DNA from: Coffea arabica
Lineage: Eukaryota; Streptophyta; Magnoliopsida; Gentianales; Rubiaceae
NCBI RefSeq assembly: GCF_036785885.1
Contig: NC_092312.1
Span: forward strand, 23,702,001 to 23,766,000
DNA length: 64,000 nucleotides
Direction of reading: 5' to 3'
In this document: positions 10,376 to 25,450 of the stretch, piece after piece
How positions within the stretch are numbered: position 1 is the stretch's first letter
How the letters are laid out: each line of letters opens with the position of its first letter
The notes under the pieces: generated by a model
What the model was told of the DNA's origin: nothing
Seen by the model: only the letters and a program-made list of their open reading frames with translations
Database searches by the model: none
Made by a program: the position numbers and the translations under genes

Positions 10376-10736
10376 GATTATACCAAATAACTATTTGTTT
10401 ATACATTTTATTTTGGCAAATTTTCTTCATAGCTGTTGTAAAAATATCGAGCCAATTATCTTAGAAATGATTTCAACAAGTGTACTAAAAAATGTTTTAC
10501 AAATATATTTTTGGTTAGTTGCACGCATATTTGTGTATGCCTCAAACACTAGATTAATATAAAGTTTCACGGTCATGAATGATAAGACAGACACAAAGGT
10601 CTAGATTATTCATATCTTTTATTACCACAAAAGGCAAGATGGGCACTATGGCCAATTGTTATAAAATTTGTCTTATAATGAACTCAAAAAGCAAAATTTG
10701 AGCATTTGAGCCGATTCCAAATTAGTTTTGTTTGAA

Positions 10737-10865
10737 ATGGAGACGAGGAAAAGAGCTGGCCTAGCCAATTTGGACAACTCATCTTCCACAAAGTCTAGCG
10801 AAGGAACCAGTGATGCATCACCTGCACAACAAGAGAACGGAACCACCAAGAAGCAACGGAACTGA
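10737..10865 (+). CDS. Unrecognised 42-residue ORF carried by the Helitron
   Basis: The ATG at 10737 opens METRKRAGLANLD and the frame ends at TGA 10863-10865. The product is short, Ser/Thr/Gln/Lys-rich and hydrophilic, with a basic KKQRN end. METR-K-R openings occur in some plant proteins, including UPL-type ubiquitin ligases, but similarity over so few residues is not evidence. A captured first-exon fragment is a reasonable guess because Helitrons often pick up such pieces. It could equally be a chance frame. Confidence 0.3.
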   Translation: METRKRAGLANLDNSSSTKSSEGTSDASPAQQENGTTKKQRN

Positions 10866-11153
10866 ATACTTAAGGCTGCCCTATTAAAGTATCTATACTC
10901 ATCTACTACTACTACTATAACTAAATAAGGGACTCCATAGAGCCAGAACTACAGCATTTACTCTCTTTTTGCACTCCAATCTTTCCTTCATGGACTATTA
11001 CTACTGTTCTCATTCTCTGACTTTATGGATTACTTTATGGACTATTTGTGGTTTGCAATGGTAACTGCTTCTCATTATTTGATGGCTATTTCTTCTTGTA
11101 ATGTACTATTGTTTACTCCACAAAACAACCTCCTTCCCCACAGGCACCAAACA

Positions 11154-11170
11154 CCCGCGCGATGCGCGGG
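11154..11170 (+). other. Helitron 3' terminal hairpin
   Basis: A perfect GC-only 7-bp stem with a GAT loop, followed by a C-rich spacer and CTAG. It serves as the rolling-circle transposition terminator of Helitrons. Confidence 0.88.
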
Positions 11171-11260
11171 CACTCCCCCCCTAGTATCTTTGTATGTTTT
11201 GTACTTGTATAGATATTGCTTCACTCAATCATTTGTCCAAAAAGTATTTTTATAAGATTT

Positions 11261-11540
11261 GTCCTTGTTTGATAATTTAATCTAACACTTAAAATTAATA
11301 AATTCAGATCTTAACATGTTTATATACGTTTGACAACAAATAATTGAACATCTAAATTAATTAAGTAATAATAAATTTTTTAGGCAAAATTTACTCCAAA
11401 AAAAATAAGTAATAAGTTATTCATTTATCACTTAATGTAATATACACTCAAATATATCAGATCTAGTACTTAATAATTTAATAAATTTAGACTTCAAATT
11501 TTAGAATTCAAATTTCAGTTTTAAGATTTCAACTTTATCA
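11261..11540 (+). repeat. MITE-like dispersed repeat, copy A (opposite copy at 48769-49029)
   Basis: From GTCCTTGTTTGATAAT to CAACTTTATCA this roughly 280-bp AT-rich block aligns by eye over its whole length with the reverse complement of 48769-49029. Shared words include TTAATTAAGT and a conserved GATTTCAA...TTATCA end. It is non-coding. TTTGATAA-like words near both ends suggest a hAT-type MITE, but I could not define a target duplication. Confidence 0.7.
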
Positions 11541-11945
11541 CCCCCTTGGGTTCCATAACCTATCAATTAGGAGTCAAACGTTTTATCAATTATGTTGTGC
11601 TTTGTTGTCACCTAAGCATTATTGTCTTCAAGTTATCGACTTCTTTTATATTTGTAGTTATGAAGAGAAAATTTTCTGATGGTTTATAAAATGATAAATA
11701 ATATGATCAAACAATAAATCCATAAAGACAAGACTTTAGATGTGTTAATGGCCTCGTTTATCATATTGAGAGTGTATCACTTCAAGTCTCCGAGTGATAC
11801 AGCTCACATTTTAACAAATACACCAAATCAAATTTTGACTTATTTACTACAACTAATTTTCTATTTACATTTTTAGAAATAAATGTTGAAACAAGTTTTA
11901 AGCAATGTTGTGGTTTTGTGTGACAAGTAAGAAAGTGAACATGCA
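11541..11945. other. AT-rich intergenic sequence
   Basis: No gene, RNA gene or named repeat is visible between the MITE-like repeat and the Pack-MULE target duplication. Confidence 0.5.
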
Positions 11946-11954
11946 TAAATATAA

Positions 11955-12117
11955 GGAAAATTTCCCAAATTGGTCCCTAATATTTTTGCAAAAAACTTTT
12001 TTAGTTCCCAACATTTAAAATCAATCAAAATCATCCATAACATATAAATTATTATCCATTTTGATCATAATGATCGTATTTGCTCATTTCTCCGACTGAA
12101 AATAGCACGCCTCTCTC
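11955..12117 (+). repeat. Left terminal inverted repeat of the Pack-MULE
   Basis: Pairs with the reverse complement of 13173-13325. By eye similarity is roughly 80% overall and near-perfect over the innermost 32 bases, ending GCACGCCTCTC. Confidence 0.88.
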
Positions 12118-12279
12118 ACGGCAGCATATTTTTAAGTACAAAATTGAAAAACATCCTTCATTCTCGGTTGAAAGTAAAAATACCCCTTTTCACCTCTCCT
12201 CCTAAAATTACAATCACAAAAAACCCGTTTTTCCCCTAAAAGACCAACCAGCAATTCCAAAACTCAGTTGCAAACTTAG

Positions 12280-13122
12280 CTGCCGAAGGCCGAATTTGCT
12301 GTTGCTTTTGAAGATGCTACGCGAATCAGTACTGAAAGATTCAATTCCCCTGTTCCCTTTATTTGGAAGGTTAAACGGGCTCTGAATGTTGGATCAGAGA
12401 GGGAACTTAAGGAAGCTGTTGATCAAGTTCGGGAATTTGCCAAGCAGATCATCAAAGAAAATAAGGTAGAAGTGGAAGAAAAATCATCAATTGATTCAGC
12501 TGATTTCTTGTCACGATTCTTAAGCTCAGGCCACTCCAATGAAGATTCGTCACCAACATTGTTATTAGCTTTATCTTGGCAGGCCGAGACACAACCTCTG
12601 CCGCATTAACATGATTCTTCTGGTTAGTCTTTGGCAACCCAAATGTTCAGAAGAAAATCATAGAAGAAATAAAAAAAAAAGTTTGAATCTCCAGTATACG
12701 ATGAAGTTAAGGATATGGTTTACACGCATGCTTCACTTTGCGAAACCACGAGACTCTACCCATTGGTTCCTACAGATACTAAAGAAGTAACAGAGGATGA
12801 TGTATTGCCCGATGGGACAGTTGTTAGGAAGGGCACCAGTGTGACTTATCATCCCTATGCAAAATTGCAAATAGAGGAGGTGTGGGGTTCGAATTGGGCG
12901 GAATTCAGGCCAGAGAGGTGGTTGGAGAGGGATGGACTGAGCGGAAAGTGAAACTTTGTAGGTAAGGACTCGTACATCTCTCCTGTATTTCAGGCTGACC
13001 TAAGGATTTGTCTTAGAAAGGAGATGGCTTTCCTGCAGAAGAAGAGGGTGGTTGCTAGTGTCCTACGGCGATTTAAGGTGGTGCCGGCACTAGAGAAAGG
13101 AGTGGAGCCGGTGTTCTTGTAA
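12280..13122 (+). pseudogene. CYP94-like cytochrome P450 pseudogene inside the Pack-MULE
   Basis: The translated fragments read like the C-terminal half of a plant CYP94 enzyme, a family of fatty-acid and jasmonoyl-isoleucine omega-hydroxylases of the endoplasmic reticulum. The start resembles the LP-x-AEFAVAFEDATRIS region, followed by the I-helix AGRDTTS near 12584. The K-helix ExxR is present as CETTRLYP near 12736, and the PERW motif as FRPERWLE near 12906. It is dead. The N-terminal half and membrane anchor are missing. TGA at 12612-12614 interrupts the frame. A second frame break follows at the A-run near 12670. The haem loop has lost its conserved Gly/Pro/Gly (FQADLRICLR) although the Cys remains. 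CYP94 genes are usually intronless, so capture of genomic DNA fits. Confidence 0.9.
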
Positions 13123-13172
13123 GGATTTAAAGTGCTGGTGTCTTTTGGTTTTGTCTTTAAAAATATGCCAAC

Positions 13173-13325
13173 GCGAGAGGCGTGCTATTTTCAGTCGGAG
13201 AAATGAACAAATACAAGTATTATGGTAAAAATGGATCATAATTTATATGTTAGTGATGATTTTTAAATGCTAGGAATTAAAAAAAATTTTGTGAAAATAT
13301 TAGGGATCAATTTGACAAATTTCCC
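13173..13325 (-). repeat. Right terminal inverted repeat of the Pack-MULE
   Basis: Inverted partner of 11955-12117. It ends ACAAATTTCCC immediately before the TAAATATAA target duplication. Confidence 0.88.
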
Positions 13326-13334
13326 TAAATATAA

Positions 13335-18780
<5,446 letters not shown>

Positions 18781-19634
18781 TGATATTGATTAAAGATAAC
18801 ATCTACTTATCTTCCTCTATATTTTCTTTGAACCCGTGAGGTCTGTAAATTTTTCCCATGTCTTCCAGAGAATTTTACGTTTTTTTTTTTGTGTGGTGGA
18901 TCATCAGGGAAGTTGAACTCAAACATCAGGTACTCGTCGTTCTAGTTAACTAGTCTATAGTATCTGTAATTTTTCATCTGTATGATTAATGTCGATTTGT
19001 AGACTTGTATTCAGATTTTGGCCCGTTGCTGCCAAATTTTGGTTTTGAATAGGTATGGGTTTTCATTTTAAGGGAACTTTGTAATTTGATTTCTTGTTGA
19101 GATTATGTCAAAAGATTTAGTATTGGGCACACGCTGTTAGAGGAGTACACCAGCAGGATCCAACTTTTCTTGTTCTTCTTCATTCGTCCACATTTTGGGA
19201 GTCCACATATTGGGGGAGAATGGTGGTTTCACGGCACCTACCTCCTACTCTCCTAATCTCCTTAGAGATATCTAGTCAATCCTGTGGGCGGAATTGTGAA
19301 TATTTCCTGCTCGATATTGCTGACTTAAAGATTATGAGAATCCGGTGCGGGAAGTTCTATTGCATGTTTGCTTGTGCAATCCAATCGGTGAGGTTTCGTT
19401 GCATGCTCGCATGGTAACGGTGTGTAAACTTACAGCTATTGATCTAACGATTTCAGGCTTTTGACTGCTCAATGCATTTTAATTAAACTTGACAGGATAA
19501 ACTTTGAGTAAGCTTACTAAATCATAAATGAAATTGAGTGCCATTTTTCTGATTTGCAAATACTGCAGTATTGCATATATAATTAACTGTAAGCGAGTAT
19601 CATCCAGTAGAATGTGCAAAGCAATTTAGTGCTA
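18781..19634. other. 3' UTR of the Rab gene and intergenic DNA
   Basis: The stretch to about 19100 is T-rich and probably 3' UTR. The rest has no supported gene; the frame at 19220-19417 resembles nothing I know. Confidence 0.5.
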
Positions 19635-20339
19635 CATTCATCCCAATTGGATAGTCCTGTTTTTTTTTATTTATTTATTTCAAATTGTAGTTCACTTTTC
19701 AATTGAAGAATGTAGTAGTTTTTTAATTTCTCTAAAATATCTTTTATTTAATGTAAATTATTATTATTATAAATTATTTTATTTAATATAAATTGTTAGT
19801 ATTAAATATAACATACCCTATTTAATGCATTTAGATTCTTCAAAACATATTGATACTTCCTCCGTCCCACTTTGATAGTCTTGTTTTCCTTTTTCGTCTG
19901 TCTCAAATTGTAGTCCACTTTCCCATTAAGAAATGTAATAATTTTTCAAATTATCTAAAATACCCTTATTAAATATCTTGTTATTAATACATTGTTATTA
20001 AATACTAACCCACTACATTGAATACATTGAGTTTTTCCAATACTAATCCATTAGTTGTAATTGATATTAATTGGCACTCTTCGTGATTAGCATAAGGGTA
20101 TTTTAGGAAATTATTAATCTAAATTTATGTTTCCAACCAAATTAATTACACTTTCTTAATTTGTGTGAAAAAAAAAACCAAGACTAACAAAACGGGACGG
20201 AGGAAGTATATGAAAAGATAACTTTATTTAATGTAAAAGTATTTTAAAAATAATAATAATTTAAATTTATTTTTTTAACAAAGTTAACTACTTTTATTAA
20301 AATGTGTGAAAAAAAATTAGCCCTATCAAAATTGGACAG
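19635..20339. mobile_element. Older Stowaway-like MITE, split by a nested one
   Basis: The left end (CATTCATCCCAATTGGATAGTCCTG) and the inverted right end (ACTGTCCAATTTTGATAGGG as reverse complement) are decayed versions of the CCTCCGTCCCATTTTGATAGTC terminus of Stowaway MITEs. TA dinucleotides flank both ends. The internal halves also resemble the corresponding halves of the inner element (the TTGTAGTTCACTTT and GTGTGAAAAAAA parts). Removal of 19856-20206 leaves about 350 bp, the same size as the inner copy. Confidence 0.7.
19856..20206. mobile_element. Stowaway (Tc1/mariner) MITE, 351 bp
   Basis: The terminal inverted repeats CTTCCTCCGTCCCACTTTG and CTTCCTCCGTCCCGTTTTG (right end reversed) are flanked by TA on both sides (19854-19855 and 20207-20208), the standard Stowaway target. 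There is no coding capacity. It sits inside an older relative. Confidence 0.9.
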
Positions 20340-20845
20340 TATAAAATAAAAATTGCAGGCTGTCGATTCTAATCAAGATGGATATTGGTAGTTCCAAAAT
20401 TGATTCGCACTCTCCATCATACGATTCTAAGCACCAGGAGGGATGAAAAGCCGGAACGATTTTGACACTTTTGTCAGGTAGAGTGATTGCCATCACTCAT
20501 TCAGGAAATTTCAGTCAAACCATTAACCTGTTGGGACTTGGGGGTCCCCGGGAGCAGTCCCTTAATTGCGAGCCCTGGTTTTATTGCAAGAGCACTGTAG
20601 TAATTTCGGCTCGTGCGAACGAGATTAGCGATAGAAACAAAACCACGTGTGGGAGACGACACTATCGGTTATTCGTCACCCCGTCTTCTCCTAAAATCTC
20701 TGAGCGTATTCGTCAGACCTACACACTTGCATACTTGCATCTCGCTCGCTTGTGGCGGCTTAAATTTTTTTTTTCTCCCTCTGGAGATTTCGGCGCCTTT
20801 CCTGGTATTTCACTCTCAAGTTTGTATGTGAATTTCCTTGCCACC
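20340..20845 (+). promoter_or_regulatory. Presumed promoter and 5' UTR of the purine permease gene
   Basis: It lies directly upstream of the proposed first exon. A G-box core CACGTG is present at 20644-20649, and a C/T-rich stretch follows from about 20680. No protein in this stretch is convincing (frame 20462-20935 ends in a T-run). The transcription start cannot be placed from sequence alone. Confidence 0.35.
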
Positions 20846-23576
20846 ATGCCAGGTCCCTCTCTTCTCTGTCATACATGCTCCTTTAATTGTGTTCCTACTT
20901 TGCATTTCTTTCTTTTGTTTTTTTTTTTTTGGTAAAAACAGCGGGAAAGGGGATGGATGACAATGGGCTTGTTCGAACGAAGACGTTTAATTAGTAGGCG
21001 GCGTTGTATCCGCTCATCAGTGGGATAGCTTTAGATTGAACATATGATCCTCCTTCTTTACATGCTATGGACACCAAAAATTCTCTTTTTTAATTTTGTA
21101 TGTGTTCTGGTACGATGTTGCAATCTTGATTTTTCTTGTGTTTTACATTGGTTTTGTTTTCTTCCATGAAATTTGTCAGGATAAAGTATTGATCTTGATG
21201 GGAAATTTGTCAGGATAAAGAAAAAGTATTGATTTTGATGGAATATAACGAGGGTCTTGTGCCTCAACAAATCTTACTGGTTGATAAATTTTTTGTTGTT
21301 GAAATTGGATGAGTTCGTGAGGATTACTTTTGCAAATAATGGAGAAATCAATAAATTGAATGAGCTTGCGTGATTCTTCACACACTTAAAACACTAATTT
21401 GGAGTTTCTGCATGAATACATGGCTAATTGCTGAGCTGTTAGCTGAAAGAGTCTATCCAAGCAAAAAATATGAAGGAAAGATAAGTTGGCTGCTGGCAGA
21501 AAGAATTTTATAGGTGTCTGGGAACTACCTTTTACTTGACAGGAGTTCCGTTCTGGCCTTTTGTTTAAGATTCATTGGGAAATTTGCAAGATTATTATGG
21601 GCCACTTTTGTTGTTGAGTTGATCATGTGCAATATATTGTTTATCAAGATTACTGGTAGGGGACAAAAAGTATTGGTGCATATTGGCTCTTGGATGTATA
21701 GCAGATTTGTTAGCTAACTTGTGGATGAACTCTAATATAGGTTATGAGGGTATGAGGGTACTCTACTTTTTCAACAAAGTGTATTATCCTAGCAAATGAT
21801 GAAGTCACTTTATTAAAGGGAGCAAGCTAAAAGTATAAATAGGCTAGTCAGGTTGATTCAGCAGGTTTAGAGTATTATTCCATATTCACAGACGTGGATG
21901 TCCTCTCAATTTACTTAAATAGGACAAAGAATAAGAAATTGAAGAAGTTCATCTTCTGTAGCCGCTGAAAACATGTGGAAAAGGCAGAGAATTACAAGAG
22001 TGTAAATAAATAAACAAGATTGGCAAGTAAATATCTGAATTCGTTTCCAATTGTTACATACTCTCAGTTTTGCAACTAGCAGAACTTGTTGCCACCTCTT
22101 CGAGGGGATGAATATTTCGGGTTTATAAGCACTTTTTTCTCCTGTTTTTCCTCATCTGGATCAGTTTCCACTTTTCATCTAAAACTTTGCCTTTGTTTTG
22201 TGTCATTTTCTCATCTGTTGTGCAACATTGAAATTGGCAAAGGAAGAGACCCCAAATGCTTTAAGAAATTGTGTACATTCAATTTATCCTGATGAAGGAA
22301 TTCACTGTAAAATAAAATTAGCAGTAGCTTGAATGCTTGATATAGCTACAATTTCACAATGGTTCACTGGAGATTGGTCACGTTACCTGCATTTTTCCCC
22401 CTTAGTTATTTAATAGCAATGGTTTTATTTAAATGTTGATGGCAAAATCTGATATTAAAATGTTTTGGCATGTTGTTGTTCACAGTCAATGAGGAACCAA
22501 TATTGATAAAGGACAGTACTTTGATTGATACGCTGCCATTTTTCCGACTCAAGCGCTGGCAGTGGTGGCTTTTGGTTGCCCTTAACATAGTGTTTCTTCT
22601 CGTTGGTCAAGCTGCATCTGTCCTTCTGGGAAGATTTTATTATGACAAGGGTGGAAATAGTACATGGCTGGCCACACTCCTCCAAACAGCTGGTTTCCCG
22701 ATTCTTTTTATCCCTTACATATTCATTGGCTCCTCGTGGACACCTTCGGATTCAGCCAATCCTTCTCTTATTAGAGTTTGTTTGATCTACTTTGTCCTGG
22801 GGGCAATGACAGCTGGGGATAATATGCTCTACTCAGTTGGACTTTTGTACCTCTCTGCCTCTACTTATTCCCTTATTTGTGCTTTGCAGCTGGCTTTCAA
22901 TGCTGTATTCTCTTTGTTTATCAATCGCCAAAAATTCACCATTATGATTCTTAATTCTGTGATTGTCCTCACGTTATCTGCTTCTCTCCTTGCTGCTAAT
23001 GGTGACTCTACTGAACCTTCAGGAGTCTCAAAAGGGAAATATCTCATTGGATTCTTAGCTACACTGGCAGCATCTGTTCTGTATTCACTCTTACTTTCTC
23101 TTATGCAACTATCGTTCCAGAAAGTCCTAAAGAAGGAAACTTTTTCTGTGGTGCTTGAAATGCAGATTTATACATCTGTGGTGGCCACTTGCATCTCCAC
23201 TATTGGTCTTTTTGCTAGTGGGGATTGGTCAACATTGCAAGGCGAAATGAACACTTTCAGCACAGGAAAACTTTCCTATGTTATGACTTTGGTATGGACA
23301 GCAATTTGTTGGCAAATTTGTGCTGTTGGTGTGATAGGTCTGATATTTTTGGTGTCATCTTTGTTCTCTAATGTTATCAGTACTCTTTCTTTGGCAATCA
23401 CTCCTATTGCTGCACTCATAGTCTTCCATGACAAGATGAACGGTGTTAAGATAATAGCCATGCTTATGGCACTTTGGGGTTTTGCCTCTTATATTTATCA
23501 GAATTACATTGATGACATTAAGACGAGGAAGACCCACACCAATGCTGAAAGGACTACTAATGACTCGTTGTGCTGA
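20846..23576 (+). CDS. Purine permease (PUP)-type nucleobase/cytokinin transporter, two coding exons
   Basis: The main exon is 22486-23576. Its start is set by a pyrimidine-rich TTGTTGTTCACAG acceptor. I propose exon 1 = 20846-20852 (ATGCCAG, in a GCCACC-ATG context, followed by GT), giving MPVNEEPIL and 365 residues. The alternative is the ATG at 22470, read through the acceptor, which gives 368 residues. The protein shows about ten hydrophobic segments. PUP-family wording is seen, including FFRLKRWQWWLLVALNI, LLQTAGFPILF, TAGDNMLYSVGLLYLSASTYSLICA and the segment from STGKLSYVMTLVWTA on. PUPs belong to the drug/metabolite transporter superfamily and move purines, cytokinins or alkaloids by proton symport. 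It resembles the PUP10/11 subgroup; substrate unknown. No breaks are seen. Confidence 0.88.
20853..22485 (+). other. Proposed 1.6-kb intron of the purine permease gene
   Basis: Runs from GTCCCT to TTCACAG. It is T-rich with no supported ORF. It exists only if the 7-base coding exon at 20846-20852 is right; other first exons inside this stretch are possible. Confidence 0.45.
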
Positions 23577-25450
23577 TAATTTGGAACGGGTGGGATGGGG
23601 TTGTGAAGATCGCCTGGAATTTTTGTTTAGAAAGGGTTCATCTTATGCCTGAGACGTTTTCTTAGCGTTGTAGGTTATAATTTTGCTTTCTAAACTTTAC
23701 CTTAGCTGAGTGGATTTTTTTTTCGTATCACTTGGTAACTGATTGACACGTTACGCAATTCAATTGGATTAGAGTTAAAAGTTTTTTCAGAATCTGTTTG
23801 AGGAAGAACGTTCTTTCTGCAGACTTGCAATTTCCAGGAAAAATCATCTATCTAAGTGGGGGATTTAACTTGTTAGGAGCATTTAGCTAGCTCACAAACA
23901 TGCTATATTTCAGTCAAAATGCTGTTAAATTTCTGTGAGATGAGACGGAAGGAGAAAGAGATATTATTTGCTGGCTGCAAGTTAGCGGGTGCCTGGAGTT
24001 GAGGTTTAAAAGGTTTTATCTGAAAGCATGCATTTGAATTTGATTCATGGTGGAGGAGGCTGAGAGAAGCTATGTACTTAATGATGTAATGGAGTTGAAA
24101 TGACGCAAGTTGTAGCGGAGGCTAGGATCAGTTTTGATAGTCTTACGGGGCTGTAATGGAAGAAGGAAATTAGACTGAAGTTTCTGAATGATATTTTGTG
24201 CGGGCAGTAAGAGCCTACGGAAAAAATCTGAGACTTGTATACAACTGCTCTTGGATAGTTGGGTTTTGCTACCTAAGATAGCAGCAAACAAGTTGGAATT
24301 TTGTACTTGGTGATGCCCTTTAGTGATAGGAATTGGATGGCGCAATCTGTAGTTTGTTGCTTAAGTACAGCACGGGTTGCAGAAAGAGGGATGTTTGGAA
24401 ATGGTGGAATGTCTAGTGCCAAGCCATTTTGCTACAATCTGCTGGACAGAGTTGTTGAAGCTCGACACAGTCAAATTGATCTGTGTGGTTAGGCATGCTG
24501 TCCTCATTTCTGAAAGTTGAAAACCTCAGTTCAGGTTTCCGGTGTTGCATGCATTAGGGGTAATTAGTAGTGTATGATAATAAACTGACAATTCTTGATG
24601 GTCTGCGCAAACAATTACTGTTAACAAGTAATTTATGTGTACGTGATTATATACACCTCAAAAAAAAGTGAATGAATTCGAGCAGAAAGTAGTTAGTACT
24701 TTTTTTTAAGTATAGGGCTAGTTTACATGCATTAAATTGAGTGTGTTTTTCTACACCCTTTGACTTTATCATTCTACATTTCAACTGCCAGAGAAAGCCC
24801 TGCTCTCATATTAGTTCATTATGAACTGTTGCTGCTGATTTTGCAATCCAAGGGGTAGTGTCAGGTGTTGCTTTGGCCTTCATAAGTTTCTAGAATTAGA
24901 GAGACATGTTTGGGAGGTAAAAGAGTTGGAAGGTCAGCATCCAGGGCTTCTTTCTGCCTGTTGTTGAGGGATTTGATATGGAGGAGCATTTGACAACTTG
25001 GAAAACCCACATCGAAAACTACAGCTTGTCCGACTCTTTTCTGGTTGGTTGCAACGACAAAATCATGGATGCACTTTGCAGGAAAACCGCAATAAAATCA
25101 TGCAGTTATGGGTACTACTTTGGGTTTGCCAACCTCCTTTTTCTAGGTGGAGAGGAACAGTCAGGTTCACACCACCCAAAAATCCAGAGATGAAAAGGTG
25201 AGAAAGAAGAAAAAGGTGCTCTAGAACTAGTTTGGTAAGAAGGAAAATGACAATGTGCACGAACGTTGGCAATTTGATGGTGCTTGAAACTTTTGTCGCC
25301 TCGATCCATCAACTACTTAAACATGAATTGTGGTAAAGAAGAGCTTACACTCAAGGCATTGAATTTAGAGGTTTGAGTAGGATTATTTGGCTTGTAATGT
25401 TTGTGCAGCTAAACCAGGAATAATGAAAGATTCTTAAACCGCAGGAATGT
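23577..25450. other. 3' UTR of the permease gene and intergenic DNA
   Basis: The first roughly 200 bases are probable 3' UTR. Frames at 24301-24492 and 24978-25193 have ordinary composition but no motif I recognise. No repeat with clear ends is seen. Confidence 0.45.

Larger units (their letters stand above)
10113..11184 (+). mobile_element. Non-autonomous Helitron, 1072 bp
   Basis: The 5' end reads TCTATACTATATAC directly after an A. The 3' end reads CTAG followed by a T, with a perfect 7-bp GC stem (CCCGCGC at 11154-11160, loop GAT, GCGCGGG at 11164-11170) eleven bases upstream of the CTAG. TC start, 3' hairpin, CTRR end and A/T insertion context are the defining Helitron signals, and no target duplication is expected. 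No Rep/helicase is encoded, so it depends on an autonomous partner. It contains a 65-bp tandem duplication and a 42-codon ORF. Confidence 0.9.
11955..13325 (+). mobile_element. Pack-MULE (Mutator-like) carrying a cytochrome P450 fragment
   Basis: The 9-bp direct repeat TAAATATAA flanks the element exactly (11946-11954 and 13326-13334). The ends are long inverted repeats: 11955-12117 and 13173-13325 align across about 155-165 bp. They include an identical 30-odd-base block around TTCTCCGACTGAAAATAGC and a GGGAAATTT / GGAAAATTT terminus. Long TIRs with 9-bp target duplications define Mutator-like elements. The interior has no transposase and holds a degenerate CYP94-like coding region, the hallmark of a Pack-MULE. 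Confidence 0.92.

Noticed and set aside
20462..20935. 157-codon ORF upstream of the permease main exon
   Set aside because: Starts in the presumed promoter, overlaps the proposed ATG exon in another frame, ends in a T-run and has no family resemblance.
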